Below the pieces are notes generated by a model. The model ran no database searches, was not told where the DNA came from, and saw only the letters and a program-made list of their open reading frames with translations. Below are positions 31,841 to 40,740 of a stretch of 64,000 nt of DNA, piece after piece. The translations under genes and the position numbers were made by a program. How positions within the stretch are numbered: position 1 is the first letter of the stretch; each line of letters opens with the position of its first letter. The stretch comes from CAVPUA01 sp963828015 (GTDB taxonomy: Bacteria; Actinomycetota; Actinomycetes; Mycobacteriales; Jatrophihabitantaceae). The stretch covers positions 124,001 to 188,000 of the forward strand of contig CAWHCD010000005.1 of assembly GCA_963828015.1 (NCBI GenBank), given 5' to 3'.

Positions 31841-32900
31841 CGAGATCGCCCTCCAGGCTTGATACGGCACGGTGGCCGGGATTGATGCAGGCAACGGCGT
31901 GATCCACGCCGACGGAGGTCAGTTCGGGGCCGGGGTCGATACAAGCCGCCTCGGCGAACTCGCAGCGCGGAGCGAAGCGGCAGCCCGGGGGCAGATCGGT
32001 CGGCGGCGGCAGGGTGCCGCGAATCAGGCGCAGCGGGGTGTGCCGTTCATGGGTCTCACTCGGCGTCGCGCCGAGCAGGGCCCGCGTGTAGCGGTGTTGG
32101 GGGTCATCGAAGATTTCCCGGGTCGCGCCGATCTCGGTCATGCGACCGGCGTACATGACCGAGACCCGGTCGGTTCGCCCGGCGACGACGGCCAGGTCAT
32201 GACTGATCAGCATCAGCGACATACCGCGCTCGGACTGCACGCGCCGCAGCAGGTCGAGGATCTGCCGCTGGATCGTCACGTCCAGCGCCGTGGTCGGCTC
32301 GTCGGCGATCAGCAGGTCCGGCTCACAAGCGAGCGCGGTGGCGATCATGACGCGTTGGCGCATACCGCCGGAAAGTTGGTGGGGGTAGCTACGCAGGCGC
32401 TGCTCCGGGTCGGGCACGCCGACCTCCTTGAGCAGGTCCAGGGCGCGGCCGTGCGCTTCCGAGCGCGAGACGCCCAGGTGGCGGCGCATGCCCTCGGTCA
32501 TCTGGCGCTCGACCTTGACGACCGGATTGAGCGAGCGACCCGGATCCTGAAAGACCATCGCGATCTGCTTGCCCCAGATTTCGGGTAGTTCCTTGGGGCT
32601 CAGGGCCAGCAGGTCCTGGCCCTTGAACAGAACCTGGCCCGTGCTCACGGCCCGCGGCGGCGCGATACCCATGATCGCCCGAGCCAGGATCGACTTGCCG
32701 GAGCCGGATTCGCCCACGATGCCGAGTGCCTGGCCAGAAGTTACGTCGAAGCTCACGCCATCGACAGCCTTGACCACACCGCGGGTGGTGCCGATGTGGG
32801 TGTACATATCCCGAACCTGCAACAACGGCTCGACCGAGTCGCCCAAGGCGGCCCCGCGCGTTAGCGCGGAGCCGCCCTGGGTGCTGAACTCAGAGGTCAC
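31830..32900 (-). CDS. dppD: Peptide/nickel-type ABC transporter ATP-binding protein (DppD/OppD)
   Basis: The start is GTG 32900, which overlaps the stop of the substrate-binding protein by 4 bases; the longer open frame upstream is antisense-like. The 356 residues include Walker A GESGSGKS, Q-loop MVFQDPGRSLNP, signature LSGGMRQRVMIATAL, Walker B LLIADEPTTALD and the C-terminal Cys cluster (CRFAPRCEFAEAAC) of the oligopeptide-transport family. It energises uptake with dppF. Confidence 0.9.
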   Translation of the reverse strand: MTSEFSTQGGSALTRGAALGDSVEPLLQVRDMYTHIGTTRGVVKAVDGVSFDVTSGQALGIVGESGSGKSILARAIMGIAPPRAVSTGQVLFKGQDLLALSPKELPEIWGKQIAMVFQDPGRSLNPVVKVERQMTEGMRRHLGVSRSEAHGRALDLLKEVGVPDPEQRLRSYPHQLSGGMRQRVMIATALACEPDLLIADEPTTALDVTIQRQILDLLRRVQSERGMSLMLISHDLAVVAGRTDRVSVMYAGRMTEIGATREIFDDPQHRYTRALLGATPSETHERHTPLRLIRGTLPPPTDLPPGCRFAPRCEFAEAACIDPGPELTSVGVDHAVACINPGHRAVSSLEGDLVGR

Positions 32901-34474
32901 TGCTTGAGCCAGATCTTGTCGACCGGCACCGACCCGAAGCCGTACTGCGTGATGCCCTGGACGCTCGTCTTCGCGATGGTGCTCAAGGACAAGCGCTGGT
33001 ACAGCAGGTACGGATCCTGACTCGCCAGGATGTTCTGGACCGAGGTCCAGGCTGACTTCTGCGCGGCCTGGTCCGGGCTGGTGTTGATCGTGTTGCACGC
33101 GGCGTCCATGTCCGGGTTGCTGAAACCGGAGGTGTTACCGGTCGAAGTGCTTTGCAGGCGCAAGCAGAGCCGGGTCGGCGTCAACGACGTCGTCACAGCA
33201 TCGAACTGGCGCTTGGGGCCGGTGATCGTCGCGTACTGCGCGATGTCGGCGACCTTGGCGTGGACGATGACGTTCTTGTAACCGGCCAGCTGAGTCTGAA
33301 CACTCTCGGCCATCGGCTGGCTGGTCGTGCCGAACATCGTGATCGTGAACTCGACCGGCTTGCCGGTCTGGGCGAAGTACTGGTTGAACAGGTCCTGCGC
33401 CTTCTGCTGGTTCTGCGTGGTCAGCGGAATGTTCTGGTAGTACGCCGTGCCCTTGTTGAAGTACGTCGTCGGGACCTGGCCGGTCGAGACGCCGTTGACG
33501 GCCGTGTCGATGAGGCTCAGGTCAAGTGCATCGGACACCGCCTGGCGGGCGATCGGGTTGTTGAACGGAGCCGCCGTGTTGTTGAAGGCCAGGCCAGTGC
33601 CACCACCGTAGGCGAGGCTGTTGACCTGCAAGGACTTGTTCGACTGGGCCTTGATGACGTTGCCCCAGTTGCCCTCGAGCGTGAGGTCGGTGGCGCCAGT
33701 GGCCGTCGCGTTCTCACGCTGGGTCGGATCGACGATCCAGTTGAACGTGATCTTGTCGAGGTAGGGCCGGGGTGCGTCCCAGTACTTCGGGTTCTTCACC
33801 ACGGTCATGCTCGCTCCGCGCTGCCAGGACTGCAGCGTGAACGGCCCGGCACCGATGGGGTTGGCATCGAAGGCGGACTGCCCGAGCGCCAGGGCGGCCG
33901 GCTTGGCGACCCAGTTCAGGTCGCTTTCCATGATGACGGTCGGGAAGTGAATGTTCTGGGCCTTCATGGTGGCCACGACCGTGAGTGGGCCGGTGGCCAC
34001 AGAGGTGAAGCCGAGGGCGTCCCCAATGGAGGCCGAACCGGCCGTCGGGCTAGCGATGTGGTTCCAGTTGGCGACGACGTCAGCCGCCGTCATCGGGGTG
34101 CCGTCGGAGTAGACGATGCCCGAGCGCAGGGTCAAGGTCCAGGTCTTACCGTCATCGGTGGTCGCGAGGTTGGTCGCCATCGAGGGCGTCCACTGGCTGG
34201 TGAGCGAGTCACCCTGGATCAGCGTCCCGTAGAGCGCGTTGCCCATTGTCGGGTTGTACGAACCGCCGACGTTGTTGAGGATCGCCGGGTCGACCGAGCG
34301 AGGCTCCTGCGGCTCGGTGATCTTCAGCGTGCCGCCGGGGACCGGCGTGGCCGAGGCCGTCGAGCTGGCGCTGGACGAGCTCTTCGAGCTGGACTTGCTC
34401 GAACCACAGGCGGTGAGCACGAGCGTTGTCGCGGAGGCGATGGCAATCGCGACCACATATCTCTTTCTCATCAT
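32897..34474 (-). CDS. ABC transporter substrate-binding lipoprotein, family 5
   Basis: The 525-residue protein starts with a lipoprotein signal (ASATTLVLTACGSSKSS) and has the family 5 solute-binding fold: GGTLKITEPQEPRSVDPA, the TLRSGIVYSDGTPMTAADV motif, and NPKYWDAPRPYLDKITF. Ligands for this family include peptides, nickel, opines and glycosides; the actual ligand is unknown. Its position between permease and ATPase genes supports a complete importer. Confidence 0.9.
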   Translation of the reverse strand: MMRKRYVVAIAIASATTLVLTACGSSKSSSKSSSSASSTASATPVPGGTLKITEPQEPRSVDPAILNNVGGSYNPTMGNALYGTLIQGDSLTSQWTPSMATNLATTDDGKTWTLTLRSGIVYSDGTPMTAADVVANWNHIASPTAGSASIGDALGFTSVATGPLTVVATMKAQNIHFPTVIMESDLNWVAKPAALALGQSAFDANPIGAGPFTLQSWQRGASMTVVKNPKYWDAPRPYLDKITFNWIVDPTQRENATATGATDLTLEGNWGNVIKAQSNKSLQVNSLAYGGGTGLAFNNTAAPFNNPIARQAVSDALDLSLIDTAVNGVSTGQVPTTYFNKGTAYYQNIPLTTQNQQKAQDLFNQYFAQTGKPVEFTITMFGTTSQPMAESVQTQLAGYKNVIVHAKVADIAQYATITGPKRQFDAVTTSLTPTRLCLRLQSTSTGNTSGFSNPDMDAACNTINTSPDQAAQKSAWTSVQNILASQDPYLLYQRLSLSTIAKTSVQGITQYGFGSVPVDKIWLKQ

Positions 34475-34578
34475 GGTTGACCCTTCTGGGTGCGTGGAGG
34501 CGGCGCAGCAACGAACGGGTCTCGCTCTGGAGCTGACACCCCTGGTGTGATGGGGCTGTTCTCTTAGATCTGCTGTTC

Positions 34579-35475
34579 TTAGTCCTGCAAAGTGCGATCG
34601 AAGCGATTGCGCAGGTGGTCACCCACCTGATTGAGCGAGAAAACGGTCAGAAAGATGACGCCGGCGGGCACCAGCACCAGGCGGGGGTCGACGGCGAGCA
34701 GCCGCTGGCCGTCGGCGATCATCCCGCCCCAACTGGGCCGAGGTGATGGCAGACCGAGACCGAGGTAGCTCAACGAGCCTTCGGCCACGATCAGCGCGGC
34801 GACGACGGTCGGGAAGAACGCGCCCACCGAGGGCAGCACGTTGGGCAGGATCTCGCGCACCATGATCCGGGTGTTGCCGGCGCCCATGTTCTTGGCCGCC
34901 CGCACGAACTCGCGCGAAGACCAGGCGATGGTGTTCGCGCGGGCCAGCCGAATGAACGTCGGGACCGTCAGCAGACTCAGGCTGAGGGTCAGCGTCTTCA
35001 CGCTCGGTGTCAGCACCGACGCCAGCGCGAGAAGCAGGATCAGGGGCGGGAAGGCCAGGAACGCGTCGGTGATCAGCGTGACGATCCAGTCGACCCACTT
35101 GCCCAGGTAGCCACCGAGCAGGCCGATGACGGTGCCCAGGGCGATGCCGATGACCCCGGCGACCGTTCCCACCAGGAGCGAGACCCGGGCCCCATAGACG
35201 CACCGGGCCAGCAGCGATCGGCCGTAACTGTCGGTGCCGAGCAGCAGATTGAGCGAGTGGAACGAGGGGCCCAAGCGCGCGTGACCGACTGGAACCTTGT
35301 ACGAGGCGATCGGCAGTACATCGGCGAAGACGGCACCGAAGATGAGAAGGAACAACCAGGCGTAGCAGAGGTACACAACGACCGAACGCGGCCGGCGTAC
35401 GCGCGGTACGACCGGCAGGCGGGCGGCCGGCGACGGGTCGAGCCGGCCGAGCAGGATTGCCGAGGTCGTACTCAC
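34579..35475 (-). CDS. dppC: Peptide/nickel-type ABC transporter permease (DppC/OppC)
   Basis: The 298-residue protein has a cytoplasmic N-terminus, a first membrane helix (VVVYLCYAWLFLLIFGAVFA), the LGTDSYGRSLLARCVYGARV segment and five further helices, with the permease EAA-loop sequence EFVRAAKNMGAGNTRIMVREILPN. Its ATG overlaps the dppB stop by 4 bases. A 104-base gap separates it from the substrate-binding gene. Confidence 0.9.
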   Translation of the reverse strand: MSTTSAILLGRLDPSPAARLPVVPRVRRPRSVVVYLCYAWLFLLIFGAVFADVLPIASYKVPVGHARLGPSFHSLNLLLGTDSYGRSLLARCVYGARVSLLVGTVAGVIGIALGTVIGLLGGYLGKWVDWIVTLITDAFLAFPPLILLLALASVLTPSVKTLTLSLSLLTVPTFIRLARANTIAWSSREFVRAAKNMGAGNTRIMVREILPNVLPSVGAFFPTVVAALIVAEGSLSYLGLGLPSPRPSWGGMIADGQRLLAVDPRLVLVPAGVIFLTVFSLNQVGDHLRNRFDRTLQD

Positions 35476-36506
35476 GAGCGACCCGCCTTCCGGACCCGCG
35501 GATCCAAGAGTCCGTAACTCACGTCAATGAGCGTGTTGACCACCACGAACACGACGGCGACGAAGACAACCACGCCCTGGACGGTGATGATGTCGCGCTG
35601 GACGATCGCGGTCTGGATGAGCTGACCAAGGCCCGGCAGCCCGAACAGGGCCTCGACGACGACCGTGCCGCCGATGAGGCGACCCAGGCTGAGGCCGGCC
35701 ACGGTGACCAGGGAGAACGCGGACGGTCGTAACGCGTGCCGCAGCATCACGTAGCTGCGGCTCATCCCCTTGGCCCGGGCGGCCGCGACGTAGTCCTCAC
35801 GCAAGGTGCCGACCAGGTCGGCCCGCAGGACTCGGGTGAACACCGCGCTCTCGGTGAACGCGACGGCCAGCGCGGGCAAGAAGGCGCTCTTCAGGTTGCC
35901 CCACGGATCGTCTCGGAAGTAGACCCAGCCCGATACCGGGAACCACTGCAGCTTCACGGAGAAGAAATAGATGAGCAACGGCCCGGCCACGAAGGCGGGG
36001 ATGGACAGGAACACCGAGGAGATGGCGTTGGCCGTCCGGTCGAGCAGCCCGCCCTGATGGGAGGCGGCCGCGATGGCCAGGGGCATTGCGATGATCAGCG
36101 AGATGAGCAGGGCCAGCCCGGCGATCTCGAGGGTGACCGGCAGCCGGTTGAAGATCGAGGTGGTCACCTTCAGCCCGTTAAGGGGTGACGTGCCCAGGTC
36201 ACCGTGGATGGCGTTCTTGACCCAGTGCCAGTACTGGGTCAACACCGGTTGGTCGAGGCCCAGCTTCTTGTTGAGCGCCTTCACCGCCGCCGGGGTCGCG
36301 TTCTCGCCCAGGATGATGTCCGCGGCCGAACCGGGGGCCAGGTTGAGCAGCCAGACGCTGCCGAGTGTGACCAGGAAAATGACCAGGATGGCGCGGATGA
36401 CCCGCTCGCCGATCGTCCGTGCTTGCCGGGCCCGAAGCGCGCCCTGCGTCAGCCGTTTAGGGGTCGGGCGGACAAGCGGCGTCGTGGTTGGCGCAGCCTG
36501 GGACAT
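35472..36506 (-). CDS. dppB: Peptide/nickel-type ABC transporter permease (DppB/OppB)
   Basis: ATG 36506 (MSQAAPTTTP) gives 344 residues; the longer frame to 36596 lacks a plausible leader. It has six helices, the NLAPGSAADIILGENATPAA segment typical of DppB, and the EAA loop EDYVAAARAKGMSRSYVMLRHALRP. It is the first gene of the operon. An imperfect palindrome at 36559-36578 lies about 50 bases upstream and may be an operator. Confidence 0.9.
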   Translation of the reverse strand: MSQAAPTTTPLVRPTPKRLTQGALRARQARTIGERVIRAILVIFLVTLGSVWLLNLAPGSAADIILGENATPAAVKALNKKLGLDQPVLTQYWHWVKNAIHGDLGTSPLNGLKVTTSIFNRLPVTLEIAGLALLISLIIAMPLAIAAASHQGGLLDRTANAISSVFLSIPAFVAGPLLIYFFSVKLQWFPVSGWVYFRDDPWGNLKSAFLPALAVAFTESAVFTRVLRADLVGTLREDYVAAARAKGMSRSYVMLRHALRPSAFSLVTVAGLSLGRLIGGTVVVEALFGLPGLGQLIQTAIVQRDIITVQGVVVFVAVVFVVVNTLIDVSYGLLDPRVRKAGRS

Positions 36507-36908
36507 CTGACTCCAATAAACATAGTGAAACGCATCACGCCTGAGGTGTCGAAACCGTAGAACACCCGAGGGGGTTCTGCAAACACGCTGTAACACAACA
36601 GAATCGAATCGTTATAGAGCGAAGCGGGCCGAACTTTGGGCCTCGCAGTACGGTCGACCGATTGTCAGAACAGGGCCAGAAAACCCCGAGGAACGGGGTT
36701 ACCGCAAAGGCTATGTCCGCAGTCGCCGTATCCCTCAAAAACGGAGGTCAAGCGCCCAAGTCGGCCCCGAATCCGAGCCGCCGCGCCAATTTGGCCATTG
36801 TGGACTAGATCACATGGACCGACTAATATTCCTACCAGCGTGCACCTTCCATGGATGCCCAACTATCTGTCGGGCAACAACGCTTCACAGGCGAAGAGAG
36901 GTAGCGAA
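36507..36908. other. Divergent intergenic region between dppB and amidohydrolase
   Basis: These 402 bases hold the promoters for both directions. An open frame continues upstream of the amidohydrolase, but its residues are non-conserved and the ribosome site supports GTG 36909. A TAATAT hexamer at 36824-36829 could be a -10 element for the plus-strand gene; no clear -35 is placed at 16-18 bases. Nothing else is recognised. Confidence 0.5.
36559..36578. promoter_or_regulatory. Imperfect palindrome upstream of dppB
   Basis: agaacacccgagggggttct pairs as agaac-ccc with ggg-gttct around a central ga, with one mismatched position per arm. It sits at about -53 relative to the dppB ATG, a location suited to an operator for a dimeric regulator. 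No regulator gene is adjacent. Confidence 0.35.
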
Positions 36909-38201
36909 GTGTTCAAGGAATTCCTCGTATCGGGGGACTGTCACATCATCGAGCCGCCGGATCTGTTCAAGACCCGGTTGCCCAAGAACATGCGTGATCG
37001 GGCGTTGTGGGAGGAGGAGTTCACTCTCGACGAGCCGATCGTTCCGGGTGGGCACACCGAGTTCCGCAAGTTGCACACGATCGGTTTCGATGGCTGGACG
37101 GTGTCGAAGTACCGGCAGTTCCAGAGTGCTGATGGTCTGACGCCGAATGAGGACCCGCAGCGGATCCTGGCCGACATGGATATGGAGAGCGTCGATGCGG
37201 CGGTCTTCTTCCCGAACCTGGCCCTGTTCGTGCTGTTCACCGACGACCACGAGCTCTCGATCGCCCATGCCCGCGTGTGGAATGACTACATCGCCGAGAT
37301 GTACCTGCCCTACAGCAACCGGATGCGTCCGGCGGCGGCGATTCCGCTGACCAACATCCCGGACGCGGTTGCCGAGATCGAGCGGGTCGTCAAGCTGGGT
37401 CTCACCGCGCTGATGCTGCCCGAGATCCCGCCGATCCCGTACTGGTCTAAGGAGTACGAGCCGGTCTGGCAGGCGGCCAATGCGCATAACCTGCCGATCT
37501 TCATCCACGTGGCCACGGGCGGCGTGAACGTCAACGAAGGCACTTCGCACACGGCTCGTACGGTCAAGGGTCTGATGACGGCCATGAACATGGGCAAGGG
37601 CAACCTGACCGACGACATGGTGGCCGGCCGGACGATGGGCGGCGGCAACACCGCGGCGACCAGTCCGCAGGCGATCATGGCCGACCTCATCGGTGGCGGC
37701 GTGTGTGAGCGGTTCCCGGACCTGCACTTCACGCTGGTCGAGTTCGGTGCGAGCTGGCTGGTCTCCTACCTGGCGTTCATGGACAAGTCCTGGCGTATGG
37801 GTACCGGGCAGGACCCGGACTGGTGGCTGGGCTTCTGGGACGACTCGCGCTCGGCCTATGACCAGCCCTCGATGGGTCGGCTGTTCTCGATCAACCAGAA
37901 GTGGCCCTACCCGCTCAAGCCGACCGAGTACGTCCGGCGCCAGATCCACGTCCAGTTCGCCGATGACCCGGTGGCCGTGCAGGCCCGCCACATCACCGGC
38001 CTGACCACGATTGTGTGGGGTAACGACTACCCGCACGCCGAAGGCACCTTCCGCTCCACCGAAGAGGCCATCAACGAAAACATCGACAGCACGGTCTCCG
38101 ATGAGGACCGCGCCGCCATCCTGGGCGGCACCCTCGCCAAGATCGCCGGCTTCGACACCAGCAAGAAGCTGGCCGTCGAACCGGTTGCCGTCACCGCCTG
38201 A
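36909..38201 (+). CDS. Amidohydrolase family protein (amidohydrolase_2 / ACMSD-like)
   Basis: GTG 36909 follows a gagagg ribosome site and yields 430 residues. The N-terminal SGDCHIIEPPDLF is the metal-binding start of amidohydrolase-2 TIM barrels. Later FIHVATGG supplies the middle histidine, and WGNDYPHAEGTFRSTEEAI the closing metal aspartate region. Relatives hydrolyse or decarboxylate aromatic and cyclic acids. Similar genes are frequent beside steroid- and terpenoid-type catabolic genes in Actinobacteria, which fits the neighbourhood. Confidence 0.87.
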   Translation: MFKEFLVSGDCHIIEPPDLFKTRLPKNMRDRALWEEEFTLDEPIVPGGHTEFRKLHTIGFDGWTVSKYRQFQSADGLTPNEDPQRILADMDMESVDAAVFFPNLALFVLFTDDHELSIAHARVWNDYIAEMYLPYSNRMRPAAAIPLTNIPDAVAEIERVVKLGLTALMLPEIPPIPYWSKEYEPVWQAANAHNLPIFIHVATGGVNVNEGTSHTARTVKGLMTAMNMGKGNLTDDMVAGRTMGGGNTAATSPQAIMADLIGGGVCERFPDLHFTLVEFGASWLVSYLAFMDKSWRMGTGQDPDWWLGFWDDSRSAYDQPSMGRLFSINQKWPYPLKPTEYVRRQIHVQFADDPVAVQARHITGLTTIVWGNDYPHAEGTFRSTEEAINENIDSTVSDEDRAAILGGTLAKIAGFDTSKKLAVEPVAVTA

Positions 38202-38210
38202 CCAAACGCG

Positions 38211-38250
38211 AGGCGGGCCTGGAGTGGAATCCACTCCGGGCCCGCCTTCG
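38211..38250 (+). terminator. Strong hairpin terminator after the amidohydrolase
   Basis: A 17-bp stem (aggcgggcctggagtgg, 38211-38227; 3' arm 38231-38247) with one G-U pair and an aat loop begins 9 bases after the stop. A short T-containing tail (tcgtcat) follows. It could also serve the convergent DUF2510 gene on the minus strand. Confidence 0.75.
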
Positions 38251-38289
38251 TCATGTCAGTACGTTTTTCGGGCGACCAAAGGCAGTGCG

Positions 38290-38865
38290 TCAGTTCGCCT
38301 TGATGGTTACGGTCGGGCCCTTCTTCATCGCCGCCCGGCTGAAGGTCACCTTGTCGCGATGGGCGATTGCCAGTCCGTAGCGGGCGTGGTTCGCGGGAAC
38401 GTGGTCGACCTCGAAGACGAAGACGCAGGCGTCGGTGCCATCGACGTAGACGCCGTCCTGGATCTTGCCGGTTGCCAGGGTCTGACCGCTCGGGCTGGTC
38501 ACGATCACCGGCGCACCAGCGGTGAGGTCGCTGTAGTCGCCGACGCCGATGCACCCGAAGTTGCTGGCCGAGTAGAGCGGCACGGAGAAGTCGACCCCCT
38601 CGGTCCCATGGAGTACCACCTCACCTCGTACGGTCATCGGCGCGCCCGGGCGAGAGTGCAGCCAGAATCCGAGTCCGCCGGCGGCCAGCACGACGACCAG
38701 GACCGCCAGCGCGATCAGCAGCCAGGCCCGGCGCCGCCTCCGGCGATGGGTACCGGCCGGTACGGGGTTCGTGGTGTCCCAGGCCGCACCGTCCCAGTAC
38801 AGGTCGCGCGACGGGTCGTACGGATCGGCATACCAGCCTTCGGGGCGAGCCGCCTGCTTGCTCAT
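38290..38865 (-). CDS. DUF2510 domain membrane protein
   Basis: ATG 38865 gives 191 residues. Residues 8-35 are the DUF2510 motif (PEGWYADPYDPSRDLYWDG), followed by an arginine-rich stretch, one membrane helix (WLLIALAVLVVVLAAGGLGF) and a 120-residue extracytoplasmic domain with two cysteines likely to form a disulphide (FGCIGVGDYSDL, DACVFVFEVDH). Function of the domain is unknown. Confidence 0.8.
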   Translation of the reverse strand: MSKQAARPEGWYADPYDPSRDLYWDGAAWDTTNPVPAGTHRRRRRRAWLLIALAVLVVVLAAGGLGFWLHSRPGAPMTVRGEVVLHGTEGVDFSVPLYSASNFGCIGVGDYSDLTAGAPVIVTSPSGQTLATGKIQDGVYVDGTDACVFVFEVDHVPANHARYGLAIAHRDKVTFSRAAMKKGPTVTIKAN

Positions 38866-39082
38866 GACCCATGACAATAGGACCCGAAGCCGTGAATGAA
38901 CGGTGCCCGCCCAAGTGGCGGCCGATCCCGGCGGGCGCCCCCGGATCGAGACGCCCGTCACTCATTTGCGTGTGATCCACAACGCTGCGTGGTGCGGGCC
39001 ACAACTGGGATGTACGCGGGTCTCTCGTTCGTTATCCCATTGTGACTACCGCACAGGTGGCCATTGATGAAGGAGTGAAGTA

Positions 39083-39229
39083 ATGAAGAAGCGTCCGATG
39101 AGCCAGCTCGCCAACCGCATTCGGGCCCACCGTTCCCGCGCCGCGTTCGACCGCGCCATGGCGTCGGTCGACCCGTCGATGCACCAGGATCTGCGTGCCG
39201 CCGCGGCCCGCGATCACCTCGTTCACTAG
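39083..39229 (+). CDS. Small basic helical protein (48 aa)
   Basis: A good ribosome site (gaaggag, 39069-39075) sits 7 bases before ATG 39083. The 48-residue product is basic and helical (SQLANRIRAHRSRAAFDRAM, then MHQDLRAAAARDHL). It resembles the short actinobacterial proteins with a RAFDRALxSAxSxxMRDEL-like pattern that are found as single genes. The ribosome site and normal codon use make it a likely real gene. Confidence 0.6.
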   Translation: MKKRPMSQLANRIRAHRSRAAFDRAMASVDPSMHQDLRAAAARDHLVH

Positions 39230-39306
39230 ACGGGCTAGCTTTCACACGTACGGCCGAAACCGGCGGTAAGCGGACCGGTGAGATGACGTTGTAAGGTCAC
39301 CGGTCT

Positions 39307-40236
39307 ATGGCGGAGTCCGGCGATAGCTTGGTCGACGCCGACGACCCGGAGCAACCCACCGGGCGGATCAAGCGCTGGCGCGCACGCGCCGAGCAGGCCG
39401 CGGCCCGCTACCAAGTGCGCGCGCAGCGCCAGCCGCTGCTTGGTTTACCCCTGATGTTCGTGGCCCGCTACACAGCCCGCCAGGGCATTCTGCTGGCCAG
39501 CGCCGCCGCGTTTCGATTGTTTCTATGGCTGCTCCCCCTGGCCCTGCTCGCAGCCGGCATTCTCGGCGGGCTCTCCGGCTCGGGGTCGATCTCTCACGAC
39601 ATCGACTCGGTCAGCAAGGGATCCGGCCTCACCGGCGCCGCGAGCGCACAGGTGGTGAGCGCCCTGCAGAGCAGCCACCGCTCGTGGGTCATCGCCGTCG
39701 TCACCGGCGGCGTGTTGTTCCTGTGGGCGACGCGCACCTTGATGCGCAATCTGACCATCGTCAACGCCCATGCCTGGGCCGCCCCGGTTCCGAAAGCCAG
39801 TCAGAAGCACGTCCTGATCAACACGCTGATCTTTGCCGGCATGTGGCTGCTGCTGTTCGTCTTCGTCGCCGGGCTGCACACCATCTCCAGCGATGTGCCC
39901 GCCGGCTTCGTGCTGGCGATCCTTGTTCAGGGTGCGGCCACCAGTGGCTTGTGGCTCCTGCTCTCGCTTCGCCTGCCTGATCGCCGCGACACCTGGCTCG
40001 ACCTAGTGCCTGGTGCGCTGCTGTTCGGCTACGGCCTGGCCGTGCTCAACTTCATCGGCCGGGTGTACCTGCCGGCGCGCATCGCCCATTCATCCAACAT
40101 CTACGGCCCGCTCGGGATCGCGTCGGTGATGCTGGTCTGGCTATTGCTCATCGGGCAGTTGATGGTGTCGGCGGCGCTCAGCAATGCCGTCTGGCATGAC
40201 TTTCGAGCTGATCGACGCGAGGTTGATGCGGTCTAG
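39307..40236 (+). CDS. YihY/BrkB-family membrane protein
   Basis: This 309-residue protein begins with a charged cytoplasmic stretch and then has six helices of the YihY/virulence factor BrkB family: LLASAAAFRLFLWLLPLALL, a variable periplasmic loop, RTLMRNLTIVNAHAW, and the C-terminal GPLGIASVMLVWLLLIGQLM. The family was once named ribonuclease BN in error; its transport role is unproven. Confidence 0.85.
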   Translation: MAESGDSLVDADDPEQPTGRIKRWRARAEQAAARYQVRAQRQPLLGLPLMFVARYTARQGILLASAAAFRLFLWLLPLALLAAGILGGLSGSGSISHDIDSVSKGSGLTGAASAQVVSALQSSHRSWVIAVVTGGVLFLWATRTLMRNLTIVNAHAWAAPVPKASQKHVLINTLIFAGMWLLLFVFVAGLHTISSDVPAGFVLAILVQGAATSGLWLLLSLRLPDRRDTWLDLVPGALLFGYGLAVLNFIGRVYLPARIAHSSNIYGPLGIASVMLVWLLLIGQLMVSAALSNAVWHDFRADRREVDAV

Positions 40237-40303
40237 CTCTTCGGTTCCGGTGGCCGGAGTTGGTACGTTGTGACTCCCCGCGCTGTTTGAGAGGACAAGG
40301 CTC

Positions 40304-40717
40304 GTGTCGAACGCCCTGATTTTGGCTGACTCGCAGAACTATCCATTGCTGGACCTGTTCTGGACGATGTTCGAGTTCTTCATCTTTGTTTTGTGGATCT
40401 TCCTGCTGATTCGCATCTTCAGCGATATCTTCCGCAGCCATGATCTCAACGGGTGGGGCAAGACCGGCTGGTCGGTGCTGATCATCGTCCTTCCGCTGAT
40501 CGGCGTGCTCGTCTACCTGATCGCGCGGGGCGGCTCGATGCACGAGCGCGACGTCAAGCAGGCTCAGGCCAACCAACAGGCCTTCGATGATTACGTGAAG
40601 AAGGCGGCCGGCACGACCAACACCTCCGATGAGCTCGCCAAGCTGGCCGGCCTGCGCGACAGTGGCGTGCTGACCGAAGCCGAGTTCACCGCGCAGAAGG
40701 CCAAGTTGCTGTCCTAG
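40304..40717 (+). CDS. PLDc_N and SHOCT domain protein
   Basis: The 137-residue protein has two membrane helices of the phospholipase-D-nuclease N-terminal (PLDc_N) type, FEFFIFVLWIFLLIRIFSDI and WSVLIIVLPLIGVLVYLIARG, and a C-terminal SHOCT motif (DELAKLAGLRDSGVLTEAEF, then TAQKAKLL). SHOCT often appears as a short oligomerisation tail. The SDR gene follows at 23 bases with a gaggaa ribosome site. Confidence 0.88.
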   Translation: MSNALILADSQNYPLLDLFWTMFEFFIFVLWIFLLIRIFSDIFRSHDLNGWGKTGWSVLIIVLPLIGVLVYLIARGGSMHERDVKQAQANQQAFDDYVKKAAGTTNTSDELAKLAGLRDSGVLTEAEFTAQKAKLLS

Positions 40718-40740
40718 CCAGGGCACCGAGAGGAACCGAG

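Noticed and set aside
33152..34480. Plus-strand 442-codon frame over the substrate-binding protein gene
   Set aside because: Antisense shadow of a lipoprotein gene with full family motifs.
39032..39226. Minus-strand 64-codon frame
   Set aside because: The plus strand here carries a 48-residue gene with a strong ribosome site; the minus frame has none.
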